From the NCBI RefSeq assembly GCF_023008165.1, contig NZ_JAKQZA010000001.1, forward strand, positions 655,296-719,295: 64,000 bases of DNA, in the 5' to 3' direction. The position numbers were made by a program, and so were the translations under genes. Under the pieces are notes generated by a model, which was not told the DNA's origin, searched no databases, and worked only from the letters and a program-made list of their open reading frames with translations. Below are positions 1 to 8,660 of the stretch, piece after piece. Numbering within the stretch: position 1 is the first letter of the stretch; each line of letters starts with the position of its first letter. Source of the stretch: Kordiimonas laminariae. Its GTDB lineage: Bacteria; Pseudomonadota; Alphaproteobacteria; Sphingomonadales; Kordiimonadaceae.

Positions 1-1
1 A

Positions 2-1378
2 ACCGATACAGTTCAATCACCGAAAGCCGCACCAGCAACCAGCAAGGTTGGTGTTATCTCACTTGGATGCCCAAAAGCACTGGTGGATAGCGAACGCATT
101 CTCACGCAGCTTCGTTCCGAAGGTTATGAAATCTCACCTGAATATGAGGGTTCAGATGTTGTTATCGTAAACACCTGCGGTTTTATCGATAGCGCAAAAG
201 AAGAAAGCTTCAACGCTATCAAAGAAGCAATGAACGAAAACGGCAAGGTAATTGTAACCGGCTGCCTGGGCGTGGATGAAAGCGCAGTGCGCGAAGTGGT
301 ACCTGGGGTTCTAGCGGTAACAGGCCCTCAGCAATATGAACATGTGGTATCAGAGGTTCATAAGGCAGCGCCGCAACCGCACGATCCGTTCACACATCTT
401 GTGCCTGAGGCTGGCCTGAAGTTAACACCGCGCCATTATAGCTATCTGAAAATTTCAGAAGGTTGTAACCACCGCTGCAAATTCTGCATCATTCCAAGCC
501 TGCGCGGTGATCTGGATAGCCGCCCGATCCGGGCTGTACTTCGCGAAGCCGAAAAGCTTGTAGAAGCAGGCACGCAAGAACTCCTGATTATCAGCCAGGA
601 TACGTCCGCATACGGGCTCGACCGCAAGCATGCCACCGAAGAATGGAAAGACCGCGAAATCCGTGCACATATGCAAGACCTAGCGGAAGCGCTAGGTGAT
701 TTAGGTGTTTGGGTACGCCTGCACTATGTTTACCCATACCCGCATGTGGACAACGTCATCCCGCTGATGGCAGAAGGAAAAATCTTGCCGTACCTGGATA
801 TCCCATTCCAGCATGCAAGCCCTAAGGTACTGAAGGCAATGAAGCGCCCAGCGAACGATGCCAAAGTGCTTGAGCGCTTAAAAAAATGGCGTGAAATCTG
901 CCCTGAAATCGTAATTCGCTCTACCTTTATTGTGGGCTTCCCCGGCGAAACTGAAGAAGATTTCCAGTATCTTCTCGACTGGCTACAAGAAGCACAATTA
1001 GACCGCGTTGGCTGCTTTAAATATGAAGCTGTTGATGGCGCTGCAGCCAACGAACTTGAGGGTCAAGTGCCAGAAGACGTAAAGCAAGAACGTTGGGAAC
1101 GCTTTATGGCGGTATCCCAAGAGATTTCTGCGGAAAAACTAAAGAAACGTATTGGTATGGAAATGGCCGTTATCATTGACGAGATAACAGAAGAAGGTGC
1201 CATTGGCCGCACATATGCCGACGCGCCGGAAATCGATGGCCGCGTATATTTGGAAGGTGCAACAGCGTACACCCCCGGTGATATGGTGATGGCCTATATC
1301 ACAGAAAGCAATGACTATGACCTATACGGCGTGGTTGTTGTGGACACAGATGAAGACGATGATGACTGGGATTGGTAA
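2..1378 (+). CDS. rimO: Ribosomal protein uS12 methylthiotransferase RimO (5' truncated by window edge)
   Basis: RimO is a radical-SAM methylthiotransferase that adds a methylthio group to an aspartate of ribosomal protein S12. The open frame enters from the window edge, so the true start lies outside; the internal GTG at 83 falls inside the conserved N-terminal domain and is not the start. The MTTase domain cysteines appear as SLGCPKA, NTCGF and TGCLG, and the radical-SAM cluster motif is [10 protein letters not shown]-terminal TRAM-like domain ends in an acidic tail of Asp and Trp. Identification is firm because the spacing of all six cluster cysteines fits the RimO/MiaB family, and [12 protein letters not shown] is typical of RimO rather than MiaB. 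Confidence 0.96.
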   Translation, partial: TDTVQSPKAAPATSKVGVISLGCPKALVDSERILTQLRSEGYEISPEYEGSDVVIVNTCGFIDSAKEESFNAIKEAMNENGKVIVTGCLGVDESAVREVVPGVLAVTGPQQYEHVVSEVHKAAPQPHDPFTHLVPEAGLKLTPRHYSYLKISEGCNHRCKFCIIPSLRGDLDSRPIRAVLREAEKLVEAGTQELLIISQDTSAYGLDRKHATEEWKDREIRAHMQDLAEALGDLGVWVRLHYVYPYPHVDNVIPLMAEGKILPYLDIPFQHASPKVLKAMKRPANDAKVLERLKKWREICPEIVIRSTFIVGFPGETEEDFQYLLDWLQEAQLDRVGCFKYEAVDGAAANELEGQVPEDVKQERWERFMAVSQEISAEKLKKRIGMEMAVIIDEITEEGAIGRTYADAPEIDGRVYLEGATAYTPGDMVMAYITESNDYDLYGVVVVDTDEDDDDWDW

Positions 1379-1405
1379 CAATCTCTAACCCAATAAGAGG
1401 TGCTT

Positions 1406-1972
1406 ATGTACGAGACAATTTCGAAACTCCATCCAACCATAAGTACCTTACTCCTCGGTTTATTTTTCTGGATAAAACCAAAACAACCATCTGATCCCAA
1501 AACCAACTATAGCTACTATGATGACAATCAGGACGTTGGCCTGATGAAAGCTATGATATTGGCTTCTTTGCTGGAAATCGTGGCTGTTCATATTCTACTG
1601 ATATTCCTAAAGCCAAGTTGGAGCTTACCTGCTTTCATTCTTGGGTTTCTTGGCCTAGTATATGTTGTAGGCATCATAAAAAGCTGGAAACACAATCCTG
1701 TAGAAGTAGATTTTTCAAACCGAATAATCAGAACTCGCTGGGGATTTTCTAACCAACATATAATACCGTTTGAAGCGATAAGCAGTATCACCAAGCCAAA
1801 AGATAGTCGGGAGCTTAGGCGAGAAAAAGGATACGTTATTAATGTGTTTCTCGCCGAACCTAACATTGCAATCAATCTAGATGAAAATTCCAGCCTACCA
1901 GTTAAATCTATCCATATGATTCTTGATCAACCTAAAGATTTTCATCTAGCCCTTCGAAATCACCTAACGTAA
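1406..1972 (+). CDS. Hypothetical membrane protein with PH-like C-terminal part
   Basis: I do not recognise this 188-residue protein. The ATG at 1406 is preferred over the GTG two codons upstream because an AAGAGG ribosome-binding site sits five bases before it. The N-terminal 85 residues hold a short hydrophobic stretch (STLLLGLFFWI) and then a pair of strong membrane segments separated by a Lys-Pro-Ser turn. The remainder is soluble and beta-rich, with a pattern (NRIIRTRWGF, IPFEAISSI) like the PH-like domains of small bacterial membrane proteins. It follows rimO by 27 bases and may be cotranscribed. The function is unknown. Confidence 0.6.
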   Translation: MYETISKLHPTISTLLLGLFFWIKPKQPSDPKTNYSYYDDNQDVGLMKAMILASLLEIVAVHILLIFLKPSWSLPAFILGFLGLVYVVGIIKSWKHNPVEVDFSNRIIRTRWGFSNQHIIPFEAISSITKPKDSRELRREKGYVINVFLAEPNIAINLDENSSLPVKSIHMILDQPKDFHLALRNHLT

Positions 1973-2004
1973 TACGGGACACCTCTATTTCATTTCTCTC
2001 AAAT

Positions 2005-2058
2005 CTCAATTTATTTGACAAAAGCAAATATATATTTGATAAAATCAAATAAATTGAG
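2005..2058 (+). promoter_or_regulatory. 54-bp dyad operator overlapping the promoter of the MarR-GNAT gene
   Basis: Two perfect 14-base arms (2005-2018, CTCAATTTATTTGA, and 2045-2058, its reverse complement) flank a perfect 14-base palindrome (2025-2038, CAAATATATATTTG). Both share the centre 2031.5. A consensus -35 TTGACA at 2015-2020 lies in the left arm and GATAAA at 2038-2043 is a plausible -10. The MarR-type ATG is at 2070. The layout strongly suggests autorepression by the downstream regulator; the binding itself is inferred. Confidence 0.75.
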
Positions 2059-2069
2059 AGGCAAAAGAC

Positions 2070-2990
2070 ATGAAGCAATACGATGCAATTTTAGCAGTTA
2101 GAAAGTTTAACCGCTTCTATACCAAGTACTTTGGTTTATTACGCAAAAGCCTTTTAGATTCTGATTATTCACTTTCAGAGGCTCGAGTGCTTTATGATCT
2201 TGCACAAACTGATAGTTTAACCTCTAAAGAAATTGTTAAAGAATTGGAACTTGATCCCGGTTATCTGAGCCGCATTATCAAGCGTTTCGAAAGCATGGGC
2301 CTTGTTTCCAAGGAACGTTCAAAGAAGGATGGCCGCGCCTATCATGTTTCCCTGACCAAGGAAGGTAAGCGACAAGCTAAATTAATGGCAGACCGTGCCA
2401 ATGATGATCTTGCGGAAAAAATGGATAAACTATCTCCGAATAATCTTGCCACATTAACTGCGAGCCTTAATCACATTGAACAAACTTTCCAAAGTTCAAG
2501 CAATCAAATACCTGCCCCCATAATCCGAAGTCACCGTGCAGGCGATATCGGATGGATTATTTCAGAACACGGTAAGTATTATTCGGAACATCACAGCTTT
2601 AATGAAGGGTTTGAAGCACTGGTTGCCAAAATTGCCGCTGATTTTATCAATGATTATGATCCTGAATTGGAACACTGCTGGATAGCAGAACTAAATGGCA
2701 AAAATGTAGGTTCTATTATGCTGGTATGGGAAAATGAAACCACAGCACGCCTAAGACTTCTCTATGTATCACCCGATGCGCAGGGATACGGTCTGGGCAA
2801 ACAACTCGTCTCGGAATGTATCGCCTTTGCAAGAAACGCCGGCTATAGCCAGATTGAACTTTGGACCAACAAGGTATTGGAAACCGCATGCCATATATAT
2901 GAAAAGTCAGGCTTTGAACTGATTGGCGAAGATACACATGAAGACTTTGGAGGGCCACAAGTTGGTCAAACATGGCGTCTCGCTCTATAA
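2070..2990 (+). CDS. MarR-family regulator fused to a GNAT acetyltransferase
   Basis: Residues about 1-150 form a MarR winged-helix domain: the recognition region reads SKEIVKELELDPGYLSRIIK and the wing carries KERSKKDGRAY. Residues about 155-306 form a GNAT N-acetyltransferase domain with the acetyl-CoA loop signature SPDAQGYGLGKQLV and a terminal Glu-rich strand. This two-domain architecture is known in bacteria; the acetylated substrate and the ligand are not evident. ATG 2070 is preceded by GAGAGGC. The gene lies directly behind a large dyad containing its own promoter, so autoregulation is likely. Flanking genes give no hint of the substrate. Confidence 0.9.
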   Translation: MKQYDAILAVRKFNRFYTKYFGLLRKSLLDSDYSLSEARVLYDLAQTDSLTSKEIVKELELDPGYLSRIIKRFESMGLVSKERSKKDGRAYHVSLTKEGKRQAKLMADRANDDLAEKMDKLSPNNLATLTASLNHIEQTFQSSSNQIPAPIIRSHRAGDIGWIISEHGKYYSEHHSFNEGFEALVAKIAADFINDYDPELEHCWIAELNGKNVGSIMLVWENETTARLRLLYVSPDAQGYGLGKQLVSECIAFARNAGYSQIELWTNKVLETACHIYEKSGFELIGEDTHEDFGGPQVGQTWRLAL

Positions 2991-3065
2991 ACCCTATCAG
3001 CTATCTATCTTGAAATTGCTAGCTAACTCCCCACCTATTACTGTGATTTAATACACAGGGGGCTT

Positions 3066-3764
3066 ATGATTGAATATATAGCAGCAGCGGTAGGCATCGG
3101 CTTTTCTTATGGTGCTTACAGGCTATGGAAAACAGCAAAAGAAAAACAATTTCTAGCACTTTACCAGTTCCCAGAACATGTACAAAAGAAGGTATCTGAA
3201 AAATATCCGGAACTTAGCCGCAGCGATATCAACACAATTTTCTCAGCTCTCAGGGATTATTTCATCATCCACCAGCAAGAGAAAAAGAAAGGTATCGCTA
3301 TGCCGTCAAAAATTGTCGATGACGCATGGCATGAGTTTATTCTTTCAACACGTGAATATGAAAGCTTCTGCCAAAAAGGGCTAGGCCGTTTTATTCATCA
3401 TATTCCTTCCGAGGCAATGCACAGTGAAAACTCCGCGCAAGAAAGCCTTAAGCGCGTCTGGAGGTATGCATGCCGCCAACAGAATATAGATCCTAAAAAA
3501 CCAGACAGGTTGCCGCCCCTCTTTGCGCTTGATGCCCGCTTTAATGTGAAAAACGGCTTTACCTATACACTCAATAAATCCGCATTTGATGAACGTATTT
3601 TTAATGCACGGCACATCCAGTGTATGGCAGCGGCCGCCGCAGGAACAAGTGCAGCCTCCGGCGGCGCGGCAATCTTTGGCGCTTCAGGTGGTGACAGTGC
3701 CGGAGATGGCGGTGGTGATGGTGGCGGATGCAGCAGTGGCTGTGGCGGCGGGTGCAGCAGCTAA
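3066..3764 (+). CDS. GRDP-like protein with Cys/Gly-rich tail
   Basis: This 232-residue protein has an N-terminal hydrophobic anchor (residues about 3-20). A helical region with VDDAWHEFILSTREYESFC resembles the glycine-rich-domain-containing (GRDP-like) family. The last 40 residues are almost pure Gly, Ser, Ala, Asp and Cys and end in GGGCSSGCGGGCSS. The start ATG is preceded by ACAGGGGGC. The low-complexity Cys-Gly tail is like those seen in several uncharacterised bacterial membrane proteins; its role is unknown. The neighbouring gene is a convergent RTX protein. The family assignment is moderate and no function is proposed. Confidence 0.6.
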   Translation: MIEYIAAAVGIGFSYGAYRLWKTAKEKQFLALYQFPEHVQKKVSEKYPELSRSDINTIFSALRDYFIIHQQEKKKGIAMPSKIVDDAWHEFILSTREYESFCQKGLGRFIHHIPSEAMHSENSAQESLKRVWRYACRQQNIDPKKPDRLPPLFALDARFNVKNGFTYTLNKSAFDERIFNARHIQCMAAAAAGTSAASGGAAIFGASGGDSAGDGGGDGGGCSSGCGGGCSS

Positions 3765-3787
3765 CACATAGATCTACAATAATATTT

Positions 3788-3809
3788 GGGCAGAGATATA
3801 TCTCTGCCC
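3788..3809. terminator. Bidirectional hairpin between convergent genes
   Basis: A perfect 22-base inverted repeat (GGGCAGAGATA and its complement) sits between the convergent stops at 3764 and 3825. It lacks a long T tract on either side, so factor-independent termination is likely but not certain. Confidence 0.5.
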
Positions 3810-3824
3810 CTGTCATAGATTTCC

Positions 3825-4703
3825 TTAAAAAACGATATTTAAATCAGATGCAGTAATCACTTCATGAGACAATATGGTAATACTATCTCCATCATCCGTA
3901 GTAAGCTTCAAACCAAATGAATAATAATGATGATCGCTAGAAACAGTTTCGGCGGTAGCTCTCAGCTGAGATGCTGAAGATACGCCACCCGAAAAATTTT
4001 CGAAGTTTAAAATAAAACTGTCAGCATCACCACCTACAAGCAATACATCATTGCCATGATTACTGGCGAAATAGAATGTATCCTGCTCAAATTCAGCCTG
4101 CTGGTCTACAGCACCATTAATTGTATCATCACCAGCGCCTCCCCAAACAGTATCACTGTTATAACCTGCAACAATGGAGTCATTACCATCGCCGCCGTAA
4201 ATAACTGCTGAATCTAAATATCTTATAATATGGTCATCGCCTGTACCGGCATAAATAGTGTCATCACCTGATACAGATCGAATAGTGTCATTTCCTGCGC
4301 CTGTGCCAATAATATCATCATGGCCACTCAGAATAAGATCATTTCCATCGCCTGCCCACATCGAATGGATTTTCGCGATATTGCTTTTTAACAAAGCTCC
4401 GCTACCAAAATTAGGGCTTGCCTCTGCAGGAGCGCCATTACCAAGTGACAAAGGACTTGTATAAAAGCTACCTCCAACCAAAGTATCATCACCTTCACCG
4501 CCAACCATAAAATCAGCGTGTATAACTGTCTGTCCCTCTACAATAACATCCGTGTGCAAACTGCCGATAAGAAAATCATTCCCATCGCCGCCAATTAAGC
4601 GATCATATGCCGTTCCGCCAACGATTACATCATCACCATTGAAGCCTTCTAAAGTATCTCTGTTCCCGCTTCCTATAAGAGTATCATCTGTGTCAAAATT
4701 CAT
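3825..4703 (-). CDS. Small RTX-type calcium-binding repeat protein
   Basis: This 292-residue acidic protein is built mainly of nonapeptide RTX repeats (for example GGDGNDFLIG, GAGNDTIRS, GTGDDHI), which bind Ca2+ in a parallel beta-roll. Repeats occupy roughly residues 5-60 and 120-200; the C-terminal 80 residues are a beta-rich region without repeats, consistent with a type I secretion signal. There is no N-terminal signal peptide. The ATG at 4703 was chosen because extension to 4736 would need a TTG and adds a non-RTX segment. No catalytic domain is visible. No type I exporter genes are in the window. Confidence 0.85.
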   Translation of the reverse strand: MNFDTDDTLIGSGNRDTLEGFNGDDVIVGGTAYDRLIGGDGNDFLIGSLHTDVIVEGQTVIHADFMVGGEGDDTLVGGSFYTSPLSLGNGAPAEASPNFGSGALLKSNIAKIHSMWAGDGNDLILSGHDDIIGTGAGNDTIRSVSGDDTIYAGTGDDHIIRYLDSAVIYGGDGNDSIVAGYNSDTVWGGAGDDTINGAVDQQAEFEQDTFYFASNHGNDVLLVGGDADSFILNFENFSGGVSSASQLRATAETVSSDHHYYSFGLKLTTDDGDSITILSHEVITASDLNIVF

Positions 4704-4854
4704 AAAAACCCCCAATTTTAGTTTTATCCACCACAAATACCCCTAAAGAGAACATAAAACAATCAACGATAGTGATAACTGTAATCAGTTGAAATTCTTG
4801 GCATCGGGCTATATTTACTAATGGTCGCTTACTAGAAGTGATTGAAATAGCTTG

Positions 4855-5003
4855 TACTCAGGGCAAGGTGAAATTCCTGACCGGCGGTATGTCTGTTTTT
4901 CAGATAAGCCCGCGAGCGCCCACCGCACCTGTGGTGGGGTCAGCAGATCTGGTGAGAGGCCAGAGCCGACGGTATAGTCCGGATGGTAGAGTGGAAGCAG
5001 CAT
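4855..5003 (+). promoter_or_regulatory. FMN riboswitch (RFN element)
   Basis: The conserved RFN core is directly readable: CTCAGGGCAAGGTGAAATTC, then CCGGCGGTA, AGCCCGCGAGC, GGTCAGCAGATCTGGTGAGA, CCAGAGCCGACGGTATAGTC and CGGATGGTAGAGTGG in the canonical order. It lies about 110 bases upstream of ribB. FMN binding is expected to reduce riboflavin-pathway expression; whether it acts on transcription or on ribB translation cannot be decided by eye. Confidence 0.95.
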
Positions 5004-5115
5004 AAGGCATCCTTTTTATGGGTGGCCTATTGCTATAGGACGTGCTCCGTTTTGCGCGCCTATTCCCTATATTTACGCCCTGATTCCTGCTGTCTGAAAT
5101 TTATGGAGACACACA

Positions 5116-5781
5116 GTGAATCAGACTGATCAAACAATTAAACTAAGTGAGTTCGGCACATCGGTTGAACGTATTGAAAATGCTATTGCTGCACTTAAAG
5201 AAGGGCGCGGCATCTTAGTTATGGATGATGAAAATCGGGAAAATGAAGGTGATTTCATTTTTGCCGCTGAAACTATTACACCAGAGCAAATGGCGCTTCT
5301 GATCCGTGAAGGTTCAGGCATTGTATGCCTCACGCTACCTGATGAAAAACTTCAGGCGCTTGAGTTGCCGCAGATGGTTGCAGATAATTCATCCAGCATG
5401 GGTACTGCTTTCACCGTTTCTATCGAAGCGAAAGAAGGCGTAACCACCGGTGTTTCTGCGGCTGACCGTGTTACCACGATCAAAACCGCCATCAAAGATG
5501 GTTGCAAACCAAGCGAGCTTGCACGCCCTGGCCATGTATTCCCGTTAAGGGCCCACGCAGGTGGTGTGCTTGCGCGTCACGGCCATACAGAAGCCTCTGT
5601 AGAATTGGTGCGGATGGCTGGCTTCAAGCCCGCAGGCGTACTTTGCGAGCTCACCTTACCTGATGGCACCATGGCGCGCCTGCCTGAAATCTGTGCTTAC
5701 GGCAAAGCCCATAATATGCCTGTCGTAACCATCGAAGATTTGATTGGATACCTTGAAGCGCAAAATAGCGCCGCGGCATAA
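5116..5781 (+). CDS. ribB: 3,4-dihydroxy-2-butanone-4-phosphate synthase
   Basis: RibB converts ribulose 5-phosphate to 3,4-dihydroxy-2-butanone 4-phosphate and formate for riboflavin synthesis. The 221 residues match a stand-alone RibB with no GTP cyclohydrolase II domain. The signature [16 protein letters not shown] carries the acidic metal ligands, and [22 protein letters not shown] and [18 protein letters not shown] complete the active site. The start is GTG 5116 with GGAG seven bases upstream. The FMN riboswitch controls it. Other rib genes are not in the window, so this is an orphan feedback-controlled ribB. Confidence 0.96.
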   Translation: MNQTDQTIKLSEFGTSVERIENAIAALKEGRGILVMDDENRENEGDFIFAAETITPEQMALLIREGSGIVCLTLPDEKLQALELPQMVADNSSSMGTAFTVSIEAKEGVTTGVSAADRVTTIKTAIKDGCKPSELARPGHVFPLRAHAGGVLARHGHTEASVELVRMAGFKPAGVLCELTLPDGTMARLPEICAYGKAHNMPVVTIEDLIGYLEAQNSAAA

Positions 5782-5790
5782 ACAATCCCT

Positions 5791-5814
5791 ATAGCCCCTT
5801 CCGTGGGGGGCTAT
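5791..5814. terminator. Hairpin between ribB and the convergent membrane gene
   Basis: ATAGCCCC (5791-5798) pairs with GGGGCTAT (5807-5814) across an 8-base loop. It lies just past the ribB stop and overlaps the stop codon of the convergent gene. No T tract follows, so it is a probable rather than certain terminator. Confidence 0.5.
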
Positions 5815-6176
5815 ACCAACCCCATAAATGCCAAAACATCAATGGTGACAAAAAGCGCCCACTGCGGGAATTCAACCAAACTTAATCGTTTCCATAAGAT
5901 CAATACTGCAAACCAAACAAGCGTTGCACTTGATAGCAAAAATGCAAACCAGGCGAGTTCAATAGCACTTGGGAAATAAGCAGCCCAAAGAAAAGCACCT
6001 CCCATAGCAAAAAGCATAATGGTAACAATATGCCAGCATGCATAATTGGTATATTTAGGTACCCTGTGCATATCGCTTTCAACAAGTGGTTTGGCAATAA
6101 CTGGCCCACCAACCCATGTGTGGATTGCAAATGTCAGAAAAGATGCAGCAGCCGCTGCCATCAGATAAATATTCAT
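5811..6176 (-). CDS. Small four-helix membrane protein of unknown function
   Basis: This 121-residue, very hydrophobic protein has four predicted membrane segments (residues about 3-20, 48-66, 70-90 and 103-120). A conserved-looking loop carries HTWVGGPVIAKPLV and a His-rich second segment. It resembles uncharacterised small membrane proteins of proteobacteria, but I cannot name a family. It ends inside the hairpin shared with ribB. There are no catalytic motifs. Confidence 0.6.
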   Translation of the reverse strand: MNIYLMAAAAASFLTFAIHTWVGGPVIAKPLVESDMHRVPKYTNYACWHIVTIMLFAMGGAFLWAAYFPSAIELAWFAFLLSSATLVWFAVLILWKRLSLVEFPQWALFVTIDVLAFMGLV

Positions 6177-6252
6177 AAGTCAGCCCCTCACAGCTAATGA
6201 ATGTGAAAGACAGTTTATGAAGTGTTAGATACAAAACAGAGATGACAGCTTG

Positions 6253-7134
6253 TCACTGCGACACTTTATACCTGCCTTGGAGAAGATCCTGTTTTTCCAT
6301 AAGCACCTTCGAGATAAAACGCATCAGGAGCTTTACTCGTGGTGTGTTTTTCAAATCAGGATGCGTTAATACCCATATATCCTGCCAAGGGAAGGGATCA
6401 CTTCCTTCGAGCGCCACTAAATTGGGGTCTGGATCGGCCATGTAACAAGTACCCCGGTATATCCCCCGTCCCTGAAGCGCAGCTAGGTGGCGTAACAAAA
6501 AATCATCAAGCCGCCAACCAATAGGCGCTTCAGGAAACGGTGATTTCACAATCCATTCTTCTGGTGCAGGATCGAGCGAATTTACAATCCACCGTATATC
6601 TGAAACAGGTGTTTCTTCCAGATAATCTACCCTGCAATAATAATTCAGATAAAAGGAGAATAGCTTTCGCCCCACCAAATGTTCCGGTGGTTTTGATGTT
6701 GCCCGTACCACCACGTCAGCTTCCGATTTATCCAAATCAGCGAAGTGATATCCGCTGTTAATAGTTAGCTCGATTTCGGGGTACATTCTGGAAAATTCAT
6801 CCAGCGCATCAAGCAGAAAAAACTGCCCCATAACAACCGGGATGGAAATAGTAATTGGCCCTACTTCGCCTTTGCCTTGTGCCCGCTGCTTACGGTTAGC
6901 CGCATAATTTATCTGCTCCATCCTGCGCGCGGCCGCTAATAATTGGTCGCCAAGTTCAGTGGAGCGATACCCACCAGCAACACGTTCAAAAACCGGAGCA
7001 CCGTACCGGCCATTAATCACAGCCAACCGCCTGGAAACCGTAGAATGGGTAACCCGCAGCTGACACGCCGCTCCTCGCACAGTCCCGTACCGGCTTAGAG
7101 CCAGAATAAATCTATAATCATCCCAATTTTCCAT
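6253..7134 (-). CDS. LysR-family transcriptional regulator
   Basis: The first 60 residues form a LysR winged helix-turn-helix (YRFILALSRYGTVRGAACQL, then THSTVSRRLAVI). The remaining 230 residues are a periplasmic-binding-protein-like effector domain, giving the usual 293-residue length. The gene is divergent from a secreted protein at 7241, and a perfect 9-base inverted repeat overlaps its start codon, typical for self-regulation. The effector is unknown. The DNA-binding helix is of the subgroup often called DsdA/GcvA-like. Confidence 0.92.
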   Translation of the reverse strand: MENWDDYRFILALSRYGTVRGAACQLRVTHSTVSRRLAVINGRYGAPVFERVAGGYRSTELGDQLLAAARRMEQINYAANRKQRAQGKGEVGPITISIPVVMGQFFLLDALDEFSRMYPEIELTINSGYHFADLDKSEADVVVRATSKPPEHLVGRKLFSFYLNYYCRVDYLEETPVSDIRWIVNSLDPAPEEWIVKSPFPEAPIGWRLDDFLLRHLAALQGRGIYRGTCYMADPDPNLVALEGSDPFPWQDIWVLTHPDLKNTPRVKLLMRFISKVLMEKQDLLQGRYKVSQ

Positions 7135-7153
7135 TGGTGCAATTTTGCACCAA
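7134..7153. promoter_or_regulatory. LysR-type operator candidate
   Basis: Arms TTGGTGCAA (7134-7142) and TTGCACCAA (7145-7153) are perfect complements separated by TT. The left arm touches the LysR start codon and the dyad lies in the 106-base divergent intergenic region. A partial half site, CTTGGTGCCA, recurs at 7198-7207. Binding by the adjacent LysR protein is inferred from position. Confidence 0.6.
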
Positions 7154-7240
7154 AGAAAGCAAAAGTAAATCCATACATCTTCAAATTATTTCCCTACCTT
7201 GGTGCCACAAAACAATTTCTTCCAAAGACAGCCGAGGATT

Positions 7241-7987
7241 ATGGAAATGAAAAACCTCTTGTTAGCCCAAATCGCCATATTCCTGATTGCAGGAATATGG
7301 CACCAAAACAGCTCTCCGGTTTATGCTGGAAATAAAGCACCAGCCCTTCATCTTGAAAAAGGACAATACCTTACCGTTGTTCTTCCTGAAACCAACCCAG
7401 CGAAAAACATGCTTCGCGAAGCTTATTATTCCGCAGCTTTTCCTTTAGCGGAAAAATATGGGCTGAAAAGAGAGGTGGGCCTGAAAGTTGAACAGAAAAT
7501 TATAAGTGATTACAACCCATCAGCAGCTTTATTTTTCTCCTATCCTGATCAAGCATCAGAGAGAAATTTAACAAACGAAGCAATGTGGCCTGAGATCGTA
7601 AAACTACGTAAAGAAGCTTGGAAAGAGATTAAGTTCTACAGCGCAACCATCGAACATGACCTCAACATCACCTTCGATCCGGAAAAAAGCTATACACTGG
7701 TTGTTGCCTGGACAAACCCTGAGCACCCTAATGATTATTTCCGCTATTTGGACGCAATCAAACAGGTGGTAAACGAAGCAGGTGGGCGCTTTATCTATAA
7801 AATGCAAACCCCAAAATATGAAGCCAACACAAAAGGCCAAGCCCCGGCGCAACTAACATTTGTTGAATGGGATACCCCTGATGCGTTTGCCCAGCTAAGC
7901 CGAAACCCTGACTATAAAAAGCATGTACCCTTAAGGGAAAACGGCATCCAAAAGCTGGAGTTTTACCGCTTAACCGCACCTCAGTAA
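7241..7987 (+). CDS. Secreted protein with DUF1330-like ferredoxin-fold segments
   Basis: From ATG 7241 (behind GAGGATT) the protein has 248 residues. A signal peptide ends near SSPVYA. Two alpha-beta segments follow: residues about 30-120, and about 145-248. The second reads TFVEWDTPDAFAQLSRNPDYKKH, which resembles the dimeric alpha-beta barrel DUF1330 family. An alternative start at 7247 has better spacing. It is divergent from the LysR gene and probably its target. The function is unknown; the duplicated fold would let one chain mimic the usual dimer. Confidence 0.65.
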   Translation: MEMKNLLLAQIAIFLIAGIWHQNSSPVYAGNKAPALHLEKGQYLTVVLPETNPAKNMLREAYYSAAFPLAEKYGLKREVGLKVEQKIISDYNPSAALFFSYPDQASERNLTNEAMWPEIVKLRKEAWKEIKFYSATIEHDLNITFDPEKSYTLVVAWTNPEHPNDYFRYLDAIKQVVNEAGGRFIYKMQTPKYEANTKGQAPAQLTFVEWDTPDAFAQLSRNPDYKKHVPLRENGIQKLEFYRLTAPQ

Positions 7988-8006
7988 TAGATACCTATAG
8001 CATAAA

Positions 8007-8026
8007 TGGCAGGCCAAAGCCTGCCA
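8007..8026. terminator. Hairpin between convergent genes
   Basis: TGGCAGGC and GCCTGCCA (8007-8014 and 8019-8026) form an 8-bp stem with a CAAA loop between the stops at 7987 and 8034. There is no T tract, but it is well placed to end both transcripts. Confidence 0.5.
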
Positions 8027-8033
8027 CATGCAT

Positions 8034-8660
8034 TTATGCACCAAGCTTATATGGTCCGCCACGCTCCAGAGCACGCTTATACGCCTCTCTCTCTTCTATC
8101 CGCTTCATATAGGCATCAAGGTTAGGGAAAAAGCCTAATGCGCCTTTTGAATTCGCAGCCTCCATCGGGAAGCTAAGCATAAAATCTGCTCCCGTAAGCT
8201 CATCACCCATGAAATACTGCTGCTCACCAAGCGACTGCGCCATATATCCGAAATGGTTGGCAAATTCACTTTGGATACGCGGTTGAAGCGGTGCTGCAGC
8301 TTCACCAAGTAAGCTTGTGTATAGCCCCAATAACAACGGCAACATGGCAGATCCTTCTGCATAATGCATCCATTCCACATATTTGTTGTATGCTGCACTA
8401 TCCACTGCAGGAGCAAACTTACCGCCGCCATATGTGCGGATAAGATACTCAACAATCGCGCCAGATTCGGCAATTTTCACATCACCATCTTCAAGCACTG
8501 GGGATTTCCCCAGCGGATGGAGTTCCCTTAAGCTTTCAGGCGCAAGGCGAGTTTCCGCATCACGCTGATAGTAGATAATTTCATATTCGAGTCCAAGCTC
8601 CTCAAGCGCCCATAAAATACGCTGAGATCGGCTGTTGTTCAGATGGTGAACTTTGATCAT
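8034..8660 (-). CDS. Glutathione S-transferase family protein
   Basis: This 208-residue protein has a thioredoxin-like N-terminal domain (residues 1-80) with HHLNNSRSQRILWALEEL and the glutathione-binding LGKSPVLEDGDVKIAESGAI. The C-terminal part is the all-helical GST domain. The Ser/Asn-Asn-Ser near the N-terminus is the expected position of the thiol-activating residue. Such proteins conjugate or reduce electrophiles with glutathione; the substrate cannot be read from sequence. The start ATG 8660 is preceded by GGGAGC. Confidence 0.92.
   Translation of the reverse strand: MIKVHHLNNSRSQRILWALEELGLEYEIIYYQRDAETRLAPESLRELHPLGKSPVLEDGDVKIAESGAIVEYLIRTYGGGKFAPAVDSAAYNKYVEWMHYAEGSAMLPLLLGLYTSLLGEAAAPLQPRIQSEFANHFGYMAQSLGEQQYFMGDELTGADFMLSFPMEAANSKGALGFFPNLDAYMKRIEEREAYKRALERGGPYKLGA

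Noticed and set aside
83..1378. GTG 83 as the rimO start
   Set aside because: The same frame continues upstream to the window edge and contains the conserved SLGCPKA motif, which belongs to the MTTase domain.
3601..3771. Overlapping frames in the Gly/Cys-coding stretch as separate small genes
   Set aside because: They arise from the GC-rich repetitive codons of the 3066 gene and have no ribosome-binding sites.
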